A DNA stretch of 64,000 bases from CAVQMC01 sp963713505 (GTDB lineage Bacteria; Bacteroidota; Ignavibacteria; Ignavibacteriales; Ignavibacteriaceae): positions 232,429-296,428 of the forward strand of contig CAVQMC010000025.1 of assembly GCA_963713505.1 (NCBI GenBank), written 5' to 3'. The position numbers were made by a program, and so were the translations under genes. This document shows positions 1 through 9,443 of the stretch, piece by piece. The notes under the pieces are model-generated. The model was not told where the DNA came from and did no database searches. It saw only the letters and a list, made by a program, of their open reading frames with translations. How positions within the stretch are numbered: the first letter of the stretch is position 1; every line of letters starts with the position of its first letter.

Positions 1-15
1 ATTAAGGAGGATTTA

Positions 16-555
16 ATGGTAAAAAATATAGTTAGATTTTTTATGTTTGTAACATTAATGGTTTTTTCTTTGAACTCGATTTCAAACGCACAATATAGAG
101 ACGGTAATAATTATCTTGGTGCCAGTATTGGACTTTCGTTTTTGGGAAGTGCTCCTCAATTTGGAGTAAATTTTGAACATGCAATAAATGTCCAGGATTT
201 CGGTATGGTTGGAATAGGCGGAGTTTTTAGATACTGGGGTTATTCCGAAACTTATTTTGATGGTAAATGGAGTTATACTAATGTACTTATAGGGGCACAA
301 GGAAATTATCACTTTAAAGTTGGTAATGAGAAATTAGATCCATACGCTGGAATTGTATTAGCATATGATGCCGGTTCGGTTAGCTGGTCCGGTCCGAATT
401 CTATTTACAGTTCTCCATCAAGCGGCGGATTGTGGGCTGCCTTACAAGGCGGAATTAGATACATGATTTCACCTCAATGGTCTTTAACGGCTCGTGTAGG
501 TTTTGGTTCACTAAGTTATGGTGCTCTTGAAGTGGGTGCTGATTATAAATTTTAA
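16..555 (+). CDS. Outer-membrane beta-barrel protein
   Basis: A 179-aa exported protein. It opens with a Sec signal peptide (basic start, hydrophobic core, cleavage near SNA-Q at residues 24-26). The rest alternates aromatic and glycine-rich strands and ends in an aromatic residue (G-A-D-Y-K-F), as expected for a small eight-stranded barrel that needs BAM recognition of a C-terminal Phe. A strong AGGAGG lies 5-10, six bases before the ATG. It is followed by an intrinsic terminator and is probably monocistronic on this side. Family membership (OmpW/OmpA-like porin fold) is inferred from architecture only; no specific function can be assigned. Confidence 0.8.
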   Translation: MVKNIVRFFMFVTLMVFSLNSISNAQYRDGNNYLGASIGLSFLGSAPQFGVNFEHAINVQDFGMVGIGGVFRYWGYSETYFDGKWSYTNVLIGAQGNYHFKVGNEKLDPYAGIVLAYDAGSVSWSGPNSIYSSPSSGGLWAALQGGIRYMISPQWSLTARVGFGSLSYGALEVGADYKF

Positions 556-577
556 AAATATTAAATTTATTTTTATT

Positions 578-610
578 AGCTCGTTAGTTTAATATTAACG
601 AGCTTTTTTA
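578..610 (+). terminator. Rho-independent terminator
   Basis: A perfect 9-bp stem AGCTCGTTA (578-586) / TAACGAGCT (596-604) is closed by a 9-nt loop and followed by a run of T. It ends the outer-membrane barrel gene. Confidence 0.85.
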
Positions 611-650
611 TATTTTTATAATAAAATTAAATAAGGGGGAGGATATTAAA

Positions 651-1307
651 ATGGGGAAGATAATTATGGCTCTTTTCGTATCATTTTATTTGCCGGATGT
701 TTCAGCTCTTATTAAAACCAAAATATTTATAAATCCAAAGAAAAATACATTAATAAGTTTAACGATTTTGCAGTGAATACAGATTTATAATCGAACTTAA
801 AAATGGTAGTACACTATTTTCAAAGAATGGAGCACAAATTAAAAATGATACAATGTATTATCCAATTCAAAAAAAACTCGTTAAAGAAAACTTAATTATT
901 GATTTAAATGATATTAATAAAATCGAAACAAACGGAATTATTAATCAATCGGCGATTCTTCATTCAAAGAACGGAGAAAATATAATTGCCGAAAATGTAC
1001 GTTCAAAAAAGATTTATTAACATTTAATCAAATAGAAAAGAATACAATACAAAATCCTATTCCATTGAAATTAATAAATGAGGTCAAATCAAAAAATCAT
1101 TGGCTTGGAATTCCTGGTGGCTTTGTTATAGGTTGCTTAACAGGCTTTGTTATTGGAATATCAGGAACTTTCCCAACATATGAAGGCGGAATGACAAAAT
1201 CCTATAATAGAGCAACTTCAACATTTTTGGGACTTATTTTAGGTGCTGTCGTTGGTCCGGTTGTGGGATGGATAATTGGTGTTAATAAAGTTTATCAATT
1301 CCATTAA
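651..1307 (+). pseudogene. Broken lipoprotein gene with C-terminal glycine-zipper segment
   Basis: A strong GGGGGAGG (635-642) precedes an ATG at 651, but no single frame is open. A lipobox L-F-A-G-C is read from 680 in another frame and meets a stop at 710. The same frame resumes as a lysine-rich stretch (NQNIYKSKEKY...). A middle part around 781-1018 reads RFIIELKNGSTLFSKNG... in a third frame. The tail (GIPGGFVIGCLTGFVIG..., residues 12-80 of the last open segment, 1065-1307) holds two glycine-rich membrane-spanning helices. Together they look like one ~215-aa lipoprotein with three or four small indels or substitutions. It may be a genuine pseudogene or the result of local sequence errors; the density of breaks is the highest in the first 7 kb. 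Confidence 0.6.
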
Positions 1308-1543
1308 AAATTATTTATCAATTCAGTTTTAATATAAAAATTTTAGCTGTTTTGTTATAAATCCTGTTTATTTAAGCAATAAAATGAATCATAAGAAATC
1401 AACTTAAATATTCAAATTCAAGATCGTGTCATTTACCACACCTTTAATCTAATTAACTGCCTAAATTTTATTTCAACTAAATTTATATTCTAAGTAATTC
1501 TTAAGGGGAAAGCAAAATAAAATCTGAATTAAAGGAGATAAAA

Positions 1544-3676
1544 ATGAAAAACAAATTAATTTTTTTGATGATACCGGCATTTCTCATTGGTTTTTTCGGC
1601 TGTTCATCAAATAAAAATTCAAATGTACCAAAAACAGAAAAAGATACATTAAGTACTGTTTATTTTGGAACAACAGTTTCAGATCCATTTAGGTGGCTGG
1701 AAAATACTAACTCACCTAAAGTTAAGAAATGGATAAAAGATCAAAATGATTATACAGATAAAGTCCTTTCTCAGTTTAAGCAGGGTGATGTTATTAATAA
1801 AAGAATTAAAGAATTATCCACAACATCAGCTGAACAATTTTCTCCACAAATAAAAAACGGAAAATTATTTTTTGAACAGTTCACACCTCCTCAGGCCCAG
1901 CCGGTTGTTGCATACAAAGATTGGCCGAATGGTGAAACTAAAGTTTTAATAGATCCGAATAAAAGTGAAAAAAATATCGCAGTTACCGGATTTTGGCCTT
2001 CACCAAAAGGTAATTATTTAGCTTACGGTTTAGCTGAAGGAGGAAACGAAGCTACAACTATTCATGTTATGAAAGTAAGTGATGGTAAAACTCTAACTGA
2101 TTCACTTCCGTTTGCAGGCGGCGGAGCAACTCCCACCGGAATGGTTTGGGATGCAAATGAAAGAGGATTAACTTATGTAAGATTACCATTACCTGAAACT
2201 GTACCGGAATCAGAGTCTCAGTTTTATGCTGCACTTTATCATCACAAATTGGGTGATCCGTTTAAAGATGACAAATTAGTTTTTGGCAAAGATTTATCAA
2301 AGGTTGCTGAATATACTTTCATATCTTCGGAAAATGGCGAGCATGCCGCAATGTTTGTTCATTTTGGAGATGGAAATCCTGATTATGTTTACTTAAGAAA
2401 AGGAATTGAAAATTGGGAAAAAGTATTAGGTCCTGATGATAATGTTAGAGTTGCTTCAGAAGTTAATCCCGGTGCAGCTTGGGATGGGAATAACTTATTA
2501 GTTATAGCATATAAAGATGCACCTTTAGGTAAACTGTTGTCTGTTAGTGAAAATGGGAAATCAATAACCTTAGTTGAACAGGGTGATTGGGCTATGAACT
2601 CTGTTTCACCTGTTAAAGGCGGTTTCTTATTGACAAAAGTGCTTGGACCGGCCTGGAAAGTCGATCAATATGAAAATAATGGTAAAATGATTAGAACTTT
2701 AAATTTACCAAAAAGTAATATTCACATTAGTACAATTGCCTCTTCCAGCAGCTCAGATCAAGCATTAATTACTTATTCCGGTTGGACAACTCCCGGAACA
2801 TGGGCCCAATTTGATTCAAACAACGGTAATTTAAAAACTATTTTTCAAGTTAAACCATCAGGAGATTATTCCAAAGTAAAAGTTCAAGTTATTGATGCAG
2901 TTTCTAAAGATGGAACCAAAATTCCTGTTTCGGTTTTATATATGGAAGGAACTACACCAAACGGAAAACGTCCGACTATAGTTTACGGTTATGGAGGTTT
3001 TGGAATACCTACCTCTCCAAGATTTGTTGGTCCTTATTTAGCATGGCTGGAAAATGGTGGTGTAATGGCATATGCTAATATTCGAGGCGGCGGAGAATTT
3101 GGAGAAGGCTGGCACGAAGCAGGAATGTTAGGAAAAAAACAAAACGTTTTTGATGATATGTATGCAGCCGCTGAAGCAATGGTAAAAAATAATTGGACAG
3201 ATTCGCAGCATCTTGGCATACTCGGCGGATCTAACGGCGGATTATTAATGGGTGCAGAATTAACACAGCATCCGGATGCTTTTAAAGCAGTCGTAAGTTT
3301 TGTAGGAATTTATGATATGATCAGAAATGAATTGTTCCCAAATGGACAATATAATATTAGCGAATATGGAACTTCTACTAATGAACAAGATTTTAAATGG
3401 CTTTATGCATATTCACCTTATCATAATATTAAACCTAATACTGCTTATCCTGCAACTTTATTAGAAACCGGAATTAATGATCCTCGTGTTGCGTCATGGC
3501 AGTCATGGAAATTTGCTGCAGCATTACAGGATGCTAACTCAGGTGATAATCCTATTTTATTATTAACAAGAATGAATGAAGGACACGGTGTTACGGCTTC
3601 ATTCAGTCAAAGAGTTGGTAATACAGGTATGGCATTAACCTTTTTTGCACATGAGTTGGGATTAAAAGTAAAATAA
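1544..3676 (+). CDS. Prolyl oligopeptidase (peptidase family S9A), lipoprotein
   Basis: A 710-aa serine peptidase that would cleave short proline-containing peptides. A lipoprotein signal with box F-F-G-C at residues 17-20 indicates export and lipidation, probably facing the periplasm. The N-terminal ~80 residues and the central part form the beta-propeller typical of S9A (DPFRWLEN motif near residue 47). The alpha/beta-hydrolase domain starts near the YGGFG motif (~485). The triad is visible: Ser563 in GGSNGG, Asp646 in GINDPRV and His681 in EGHGV, at almost the spacing of pig prolyl oligopeptidase (554/641/680). Length is normal. AAGGAG ends five bases before the ATG and a terminator follows. 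Confidence 0.95.
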   Translation: MKNKLIFLMIPAFLIGFFGCSSNKNSNVPKTEKDTLSTVYFGTTVSDPFRWLENTNSPKVKKWIKDQNDYTDKVLSQFKQGDVINKRIKELSTTSAEQFSPQIKNGKLFFEQFTPPQAQPVVAYKDWPNGETKVLIDPNKSEKNIAVTGFWPSPKGNYLAYGLAEGGNEATTIHVMKVSDGKTLTDSLPFAGGGATPTGMVWDANERGLTYVRLPLPETVPESESQFYAALYHHKLGDPFKDDKLVFGKDLSKVAEYTFISSENGEHAAMFVHFGDGNPDYVYLRKGIENWEKVLGPDDNVRVASEVNPGAAWDGNNLLVIAYKDAPLGKLLSVSENGKSITLVEQGDWAMNSVSPVKGGFLLTKVLGPAWKVDQYENNGKMIRTLNLPKSNIHISTIASSSSSDQALITYSGWTTPGTWAQFDSNNGNLKTIFQVKPSGDYSKVKVQVIDAVSKDGTKIPVSVLYMEGTTPNGKRPTIVYGYGGFGIPTSPRFVGPYLAWLENGGVMAYANIRGGGEFGEGWHEAGMLGKKQNVFDDMYAAAEAMVKNNWTDSQHLGILGGSNGGLLMGAELTQHPDAFKAVVSFVGIYDMIRNELFPNGQYNISEYGTSTNEQDFKWLYAYSPYHNIKPNTAYPATLLETGINDPRVASWQSWKFAAALQDANSGDNPILLLTRMNEGHGVTASFSQRVGNTGMALTFFAHELGLKVK

Positions 3677-3688
3677 ATTATTTTGATT

Positions 3689-3726
3689 ACCGGAACTTTC
3701 AAAAATTAGAAAGTTCCGGTTTTTTA
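3689..3726 (+). terminator. Rho-independent terminator
   Basis: A 12-bp perfect stem ACCGGAACTTTC (3689-3700) / GAAAGTTCCGGT (3709-3720) with an 8-nt loop and T-run follows the prolyl oligopeptidase gene. Confidence 0.9.
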
Positions 3727-3751
3727 TGTCCTAAAAGTCTTTGAAATTTTT

Positions 3752-4243
3752 ATGAATATAAGAACTGCAACAGAATCCGATTGGGTGGAAATAATAAATA
3801 TTTATAATCATGCAGTAGATGAAAAATTTTGCACTGCTGATACTAAACATGTAACAGTTGAATCAAGATTGAATTGGTTAAAAGAACATTCCGAAAATCA
3901 ATATCCAATATTTGTTTATGAAGATGAAAATAAAATTCTTGGCTGGTGCAGTTTAAGTCCGTACAGAACCGGAAGAGAAGCCTTAAAAACAGTTGCGGAA
4001 ATAAGTTATTATATTCACAAAGATTTTAGAAGAAAAGGAATTGGCAGTAAACTAGTCCTTTATACAATTGAAAAAGCAAAGCAAATAGGTTTTAAAAATC
4101 TGCTGGCAATTTTATTAGATAAAAATAATACAAGCATTAATTTGCTGGAAAAATTCGGATTTAAAAAATGGGGACATTTTCCTGATATTGCACATTTTGA
4201 AAATGATATTTGCGGGCAATTTATTTACGGAAGAAAAATTTAA
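3752..4243 (+). CDS. GNAT N-acetyltransferase, phosphinothricin acetyltransferase-like
   Basis: A 163-aa single-domain GNAT enzyme that transfers acetyl from acetyl-CoA to a small amine. The start MNIRTATESDW, the W-C-S-L-S-P-Y block (~66-72), the acetyl-CoA pyrophosphate loop R-R-K-G-I-G (~93-98) and the late N-x-x-S-x-x-L-x-E-K-x-G-F segment are those of the Pat/Bar (phosphinothricin or methionine sulfoximine) subfamily. The natural substrate is not predictable from sequence. No clear Shine-Dalgarno is visible before the ATG. It converges with the DUF72 gene, with only 14 bp between the stops. Confidence 0.88.
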   Translation: MNIRTATESDWVEIINIYNHAVDEKFCTADTKHVTVESRLNWLKEHSENQYPIFVYEDENKILGWCSLSPYRTGREALKTVAEISYYIHKDFRRKGIGSKLVLYTIEKAKQIGFKNLLAILLDKNNTSINLLEKFGFKKWGHFPDIAHFENDICGQFIYGRKI

Positions 4244-4257
4244 TTATTTAAAATAGT

Positions 4258-5121
4258 TTAATCCATATTTAATTTTTCTTTTATTTTTTTGATTGTTAGC
4301 GGAGCGCTGCCTTCATAATGATTATTTACATTTAAGTAGACATCAACTTTTCTTTTCTGCAGATCAATAAGCAATTCTATTATTTTTTCTAGTTCCTTAT
4401 CTCTGTTAATATAAATTTTATTCCAATTCTCATTACTTATTTTTTCTATTCCGCTTCTATCAGGTCCATGCAGCCGAATAATTGCCATGTCTCTTATAAA
4501 ATCTTTACTCAATTTATAAATATTTAAAATTGAAGGCATAAAATAACCTTCCAGAAATACATTTGTTATTCCAAGCTGATCGAGAAATTTAAAATATGAA
4601 CTGGTAAGATAATTTGGATTTCTTAATTCAATTGAAATTTGCGGAGAGTCTTTTGGAATTTCATTATAAAAATTAATAAATTGATTCTGAAATTCAGCAA
4701 GTCCGGACATTTTTTGTTTATTAAGATATTCAAACTGAAAAATTAAAGAAGCAGTTCGTTCTTTTATAGGTTTAATTGAATCCAAAAATTGTTCAAACAA
4801 ATCAACTGAAAGAAAATAAGGATTCTTTTTTAATGGAATAGATTTACTTCTATTGTAATAATGAGTTAATGTTAATGAATTTGGAACCTTAATTGTGAAC
4901 TTAAAATTTTTCGGAACCGAATTTTTATAAGCTTCAACATCTTTGCTTTTAGGTAAAACAACATTTTTATCAAACAAAGACCAAAACCATTGATCTACTT
5001 CAACTGAATTAAAATGTTTCGAATATTCTTTTAAGTAATTTAATCCTTCTTTTTCAGGATAAATTAATCCCTTCCAAGACTCATATTTCCAGCTGCAGGT
5101 TGCAAAATTCAACTTACTCAT
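4258..5121 (-). CDS. DUF72 (YecE-like) family protein
   Basis: A 287-aa cytoplasmic protein of the DUF72/YecE family, a TIM-barrel-like fold of unknown activity. Family signatures are the opening F-A-T-C-S-W-K-Y, the P-N-S-L-T segment (~80), I-S-I-E-L-R-N-P-N-Y (~158-167) and R-L-H-G-P-D-R (~220). Length is close to the usual 240-300 aa. It is a lone minus-strand gene facing the acetyltransferase. No ribosome-binding site is obvious before the chosen ATG. Confidence 0.88.
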   Translation of the reverse strand: MSKLNFATCSWKYESWKGLIYPEKEGLNYLKEYSKHFNSVEVDQWFWSLFDKNVVLPKSKDVEAYKNSVPKNFKFTIKVPNSLTLTHYYNRSKSIPLKKNPYFLSVDLFEQFLDSIKPIKERTASLIFQFEYLNKQKMSGLAEFQNQFINFYNEIPKDSPQISIELRNPNYLTSSYFKFLDQLGITNVFLEGYFMPSILNIYKLSKDFIRDMAIIRLHGPDRSGIEKISNENWNKIYINRDKELEKIIELLIDLQKRKVDVYLNVNNHYEGSAPLTIKKIKEKLNMD

Positions 5122-5516
5122 GAATAAACTTCTAAATGTTGGTTTATTGTAAAAACGATAAAAATCTTAAAAATTTCAAATTTTCAAGTCACACAGAATT
5201 AATAATATTATTATATTAAAAAATAATTTGCTTAAAAATAAATAATTCCGTAATATATTTATACTTCTAAGCTGTTGTTATATATACTATTTAGAGCTTT
5301 AAAATATTAAAATTTTTACTTTAGTGCTTTTTAAACTAGGGCACTTCTTTAAATTCATTCGAGCAATAATATCTATTTTTATTGAATTTGGGGTTGCCTA
5401 GAATTATTGTTAATATATTAGAGTAATTCATACTTAGGGTAGTGACCGAACGTAAAAGATTACACTATTGATTGTTTGAGGCAGCCTCAAATAAATTTTT
5501 CAGGGGAGAAATTATT
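5122..5516. other. Intergenic region, no gene
   Basis: AT-rich DNA between the DUF72 start and the small membrane peptide. Apart from the inverted repeat at 5475-5491 I see no gene, RNA or convincing promoter in it. Confidence 0.5.
5475..5491. promoter_or_regulatory. 8-bp inverted repeat upstream of small ORF
   Basis: TTTGAGGC-A-GCCTCAAA is a perfect palindrome with a one-base centre. It ends just before the GGGGAG of the 32-aa ORF and is followed by TAAATTTTT. It could be an operator or, folded with a CAG loop, a small leader hairpin or attenuator. Confidence 0.4.
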
Positions 5517-5615
5517 ATGTTAACATTTATTACAATTTCTTTAGGCTTAATTACTATATGGATTTGGTTAAATATTTTAATGAAAATGAATCGAGAAAAA
5601 AATAGGATAAAATAA
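5517..5615 (+). CDS. Small single-pass membrane peptide (32 aa)
   Basis: A 32-aa ORF begins with ATG at 5517, seven bases after GGGGAG. Residues ~3-22 form one hydrophobic helix (TFITISLGLITIWIWLNIL), followed by a short basic tail (KMNREKNRIK), so the C-terminus should lie in the cytoplasm. There is no recognisable family. The good ribosome-binding site and the palindrome upstream support expression, but length alone cannot exclude chance. Confidence 0.4.
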   Translation: MLTFITISLGLITIWIWLNILMKMNREKNRIK

Positions 5616-5857
5616 AAATGATAATACTTTTAAGATTTTAATTACTCTTTTAATTCAATTCTGCCTTTCAATATTACATCTTCAAAAATTAAATTAATTA
5701 AAAAATATTATTGTATAAAAAAGTAAAATGTCTTACTTTTAAAAAACAAAAATTCCCCAAATGCGAAATTGGGGGGGACAAATTTATTCTAATTTTTAAA
5801 ATTTTCGCTGATTTATAAATATTCCTTAATAATTTTAAATGATATAGGGGTGAAACT

Positions 5858-7315
5858 TTGAAAAGATTGATACTCTTCTTTATTGTAATCTTATATAATA
5901 TTGCATTTTCGCAAAGTCTCATTAATCTTTATAAAAACTATATACCAAAAGATGCGATAAAAAACTCTGTTGATAGAAATACAATTGAATCAAATATTGA
6001 AGCATATTCTCAAATAAATCCTGATTTAATCTATTATTATTTGAATTATTTGGATGCTTTTTTCAATAAGAGAATTCATAACCTGGACTCAAATTATATG
6101 AATATTCTTAATGATCGAAAGAATTATTACTCATTTAATAAATCTTTATGGGCAGATAAACAAATTGATGAGATTAATAATAAAGTTACAGATACAAATG
6201 ACCTAGAAAAAATATTTAGAAAATGGGAGATGAAATACGAGTTCCAAGGATTCGGGACAGATGAATATAATCCGCCTAAAAAAATAAAGTCATTGCCGAT
6301 TGATTCCAATATGGTAGAGTATTTTGATTATGTATATTATTCGAAAAATAAGGAATCATATAACTATTCGAAAAACTATAAAGATTATGTTGCTAAAGCT
6401 ATTAAAGATACTGTTAAGAAATTAAATGAATTAAATCAAAATTTTGATCATTTAAACAGCAGCGATCAGAAAAAATTTATTAATGATATTGAAAACTATT
6501 ATTCCATTGTTGGTGACAAAAATAATAATCGATATAATATTGCGACGAATTTTGATGCTAATGTTCCTGTAATAAAATATTATCAATATAATGCTGCCGA
6601 TTACCAAACCCATAGTAATTTATATGTATCATTTTATCAGTATCAAACTAAGTTCAATTTTTCATTAACCGTTCCAAGAATATTGGAAAATACTTTTAAC
6701 TATGAAGAAAAGATTTTACCGACATTTACGGAACCCAAAACCTTTTCCATTCCAATCCAAATCGAACATAGTCATAAACAATTTTTTGGCTTAGGATATA
6801 GCTGGGCTGTCAGAAAAGAAAAAACACCTTTTTCAAGTATTAGGTTTAAATTTCTTTATACTAAATTGAATTCCAATATTATAGATACTTTGCAAGGGAA
6901 AGAATTTTATACATTCCCATATACTATTGTTTCAGGAACAGAAAAATATTATTATGCCTATTCTTCCAATGGTTTAAATAATTTAAAAGAATTATTTTTA
7001 TCATTTCAAATTTCTAGTCCTGTTTATTATTTAACAAGTAATCTTTCTGTTGAAACAGGAGCATTGATAGATTACTATAAATATAGCTATTCTTATTCTA
7101 TCACAAAATCCGATATTCATGAAAAGAATGGGGAAAATATAATTTTAAGTGATAAAAAAATAGAACAAAATTATAGTGAAAATAAACTTGGTGTTTATCC
7201 GTTACTAATTTTTCAGTATGAATTTTTCAAGTATTTTCGGATTTACTATCAAGGCGTATTTCATAAAAAAGGATTTATTCCAACTTACGGAATTGACTTG
7301 AAGTATGACTTGTAA
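5858..7315 (+). CDS. Exported protein of unknown function, probable outer-membrane/barrel C-terminus
   Basis: A 485-aa protein not recognised. The start is TTG at 5858 with TAGGGGTGA upstream; no ATG fits the signal peptide (residues 1-19, ending F-S-Q). Residues ~25-210 are charged and helical, rich in N, Y and K. From ~225 to the end the sequence alternates aromatic residues in strand-like runs (e.g. FRIYYQGVFHKKGFIPTYGI) and closes with L-K-Y-D-L, which suggests a C-terminal barrel or beta-sandwich. A strong terminator follows, so it is probably monocistronic. No function is proposed. Confidence 0.65.
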   Translation: MKRLILFFIVILYNIAFSQSLINLYKNYIPKDAIKNSVDRNTIESNIEAYSQINPDLIYYYLNYLDAFFNKRIHNLDSNYMNILNDRKNYYSFNKSLWADKQIDEINNKVTDTNDLEKIFRKWEMKYEFQGFGTDEYNPPKKIKSLPIDSNMVEYFDYVYYSKNKESYNYSKNYKDYVAKAIKDTVKKLNELNQNFDHLNSSDQKKFINDIENYYSIVGDKNNNRYNIATNFDANVPVIKYYQYNAADYQTHSNLYVSFYQYQTKFNFSLTVPRILENTFNYEEKILPTFTEPKTFSIPIQIEHSHKQFFGLGYSWAVRKEKTPFSSIRFKFLYTKLNSNIIDTLQGKEFYTFPYTIVSGTEKYYYAYSSNGLNNLKELFLSFQISSPVYYLTSNLSVETGALIDYYKYSYSYSITKSDIHEKNGENIILSDKKIEQNYSENKLGVYPLLIFQYEFFKYFRIYYQGVFHKKGFIPTYGIDLKYDL

Positions 7316-7340
7316 ACTGGTTTTTAAACCTTAATTGTTG

Positions 7341-7382
7341 AGGCGTATTTAAGAATGAGATATCTTAATACGCCTTTTTTAT
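7341..7382 (+). terminator. Rho-independent terminator
   Basis: AGGCGTATT (7341-7349) pairs with AATACGCCT (7367-7375), extended inward by AAGA/TCTT with one bulge, followed by a T-run. Confidence 0.85.
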
Positions 7383-7509
7383 GTAATCCGGAATAATTTG
7401 CTAAACTCTAAATATTAATTATGCAAAAAAAATAAAATTATTTATCTTAAAGTAAATTTCTTGTAGTTATTTCTCGCTTTTTCATTATTTCGTTAAATAG
7501 GTAAAATTT

Positions 7510-9172
7510 ATGAATTCCATTGGTCTATCATTTGTGGATTGGCTGATTATTGCAATTTATTTTGCATTTGTAATCGGCTTAGGGTTTTATCTTAAAAAAT
7601 TTACTAAAAGTGAAGAAGACTTTTTTCTGGCGGGCAGAAAAAATAGTTCATGGGTAGCCGGTTTAGCATTTTTATCTGCTAATCTTGGTGCGCTTGAATT
7701 AATGGGAATGACGGGAAATACTTTTAAATATGGAATGTATGTTGCACATTTTTATTGGATAGGTGCAATTCCTGCAATGCTGTTTCTAGGAATTTATATG
7801 ATGCCTTTTTATTACAGCAGCAGGATCAAATCAGTACCCGGATATTTAAAACTTCGTTTTGATGAAAAAACAAGAGTACTTAATGGTTTTGCATTTGCTA
7901 GTAATGACTCTGCTTGTTTCCGGAATAAATCTTTATGCAATGGCTTTGGTGCTACATACTTTTTTAGGCTGGAATTGGGATATCAGTATGTGGGCTTCAG
8001 CTATAACAGTTGCATTTTATGTTGGATTAAGCGGCCTTTTATCAGCAATCTTCACGGAGATAATTCAATTCTTTCTAATTTGGTTCGGTTTATTTTTAGT
8101 TTCAATATTAGGTATTCTAGAAATTGGTAGTGTACACGAAATTTTTGCAAGAATTCCCGAATCGTTTAACCATCTATGGGCTAACTCTGCAGATCCTTCA
8201 GCTAATGGAATGATGGTCTCTTGGGGCGGGATTGTTTTAGGATTAGGATTTGTACTTTCATTCGGATACTGGACAACCGACTTTTTAGTTGTTCAAAGAG
8301 CATTTTCTGCTAAAGATTTAAGAACTGCGAGAATGACTCCGATCCTTGCATCATTTTTTAAAATGGCAATTCCTTTTATTGTAATTTTAGCAGGACTTAT
8401 TGCTATTGTTCTTGCAAACGATCCTCACAGCGGATTTGCACTTTTAAAAGACGGCGGACAAATAAATTATGACTCTGCACTTCCTTTATTAATTGCAAGG
8501 TATTATCCCAGTGGATTAATTGGTTTAGGTGTTACAGCCTTACTTGCAGGTTTTATGGCAGGGCAGGCAGGCAATATTAGTGCATTTAATACGGTTTGGA
8601 CATATGATATTTACAAATCAGTTTTAAATAAAAATGCAACCGATGCACACTTACTTTGGATGGGAAGGGCTGCTACAATCGTTGGAGTTGCTATTAGTTT
8701 GGTTACAGCTTACTGGGCTAAAAGTTTTCCAAGTATTATGGATTATATGCAGGCAATATTTTCTTGGGTTAATGCACCGCTTTTTGCTACTATGCTTTTA
8801 GGAATGTTCGTTGTTTGGATAACTCCGAACGGAGCATTCTGGGGTTTAATTGCAGGTATGGGTTCATCTTTTACTCTTTATCTTGCTGTTAAATTTAATT
8901 GGATAAACCAAAGCATTATAACAATGTCAAATGCATCAAGTGTTATGGCTGCAAACTTCTGGCGTGCCTGGTGGGCATGGGTTATTTGTTTTTTGGTTAC
9001 TATTCTAATCAGCATTTTTACAAAGAAAAAACCGAAAGAAGAACTTGTTGGATTAGTAAAAGGATTAACCGAAGAAACAGTTGCAAAAGATGTTGTTATT
9101 TATAAAAAACCGGAATTCTATGCAATCATATCTTTCATAGTTTTAATAATATTAAATATTATTTACTGGTAA
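7510..9172 (+). CDS. Sodium:solute symporter (SSS family), one frameshift
   Basis: A Na+-coupled solute importer of the inner membrane with about 13-14 helices (~554 aa when joined). The first part (7510 to ~7890) reads VDWLIIAIYFAFVIGLG...; the rest is read one frame over from ~7890 (LLVSGINLYAMALVLHTFLGW...) to 9172. The two frames join inside the family motif T-R-V-L-N-G-F-A-F-A / V-M-T-L-L-V-S-G-I-N, so a single base was lost or gained near 7893. The L-L-A-G-F-M-A-G-Q-A-G-N-I-S-A-F-N segment is the SSS Na+-site region. The substrate (sugar, myo-inositol or sialic-acid type) cannot be assigned. The gene is followed after 12 bp by a small membrane protein gene. Confidence 0.88.
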
Positions 9173-9184
9173 AGGAGTTTAATA

Positions 9185-9388
9185 ATGAAACCTATCTGGT
9201 ATTTTGTAGGATTAATTTTAGCTATAATGGGAGGAATTATTTTAATCTCCGGGATTGTAAATTTAATTAATCCGCCTGAAAGTAAAATAGTATTGTCTGA
9301 AAAACATCCCGACATATGGTGGGGCGCAATTATGCTGGTGGTAGGTATTATTTATATTATAAAAAATAGGAAAGTTAAAATAGAATAA
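9185..9388 (+). CDS. Small two-helix membrane protein (67 aa)
   Basis: Two hydrophobic helices (residues ~3-26 and ~44-60) flank a short polar loop with P-P-E-S and W-W motifs, and the tail is basic. AAAGGAG ends six bases before the ATG and the gene starts 12 bp after the symporter stop, so the two are surely co-transcribed. By analogy with other small subunits beside SSS carriers (such as the DUF485 protein beside acetate permease) it may assist the symporter; that is inference only. Confidence 0.65.
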   Translation: MKPIWYFVGLILAIMGGIILISGIVNLINPPESKIVLSEKHPDIWWGAIMLVVGIIYIIKNRKVKIE

Positions 9389-9443
9389 GAATTTTATCAA
9401 AAAGTTTGATCTATTTTTAATTTAATACTTGCAGGGGGTATTC

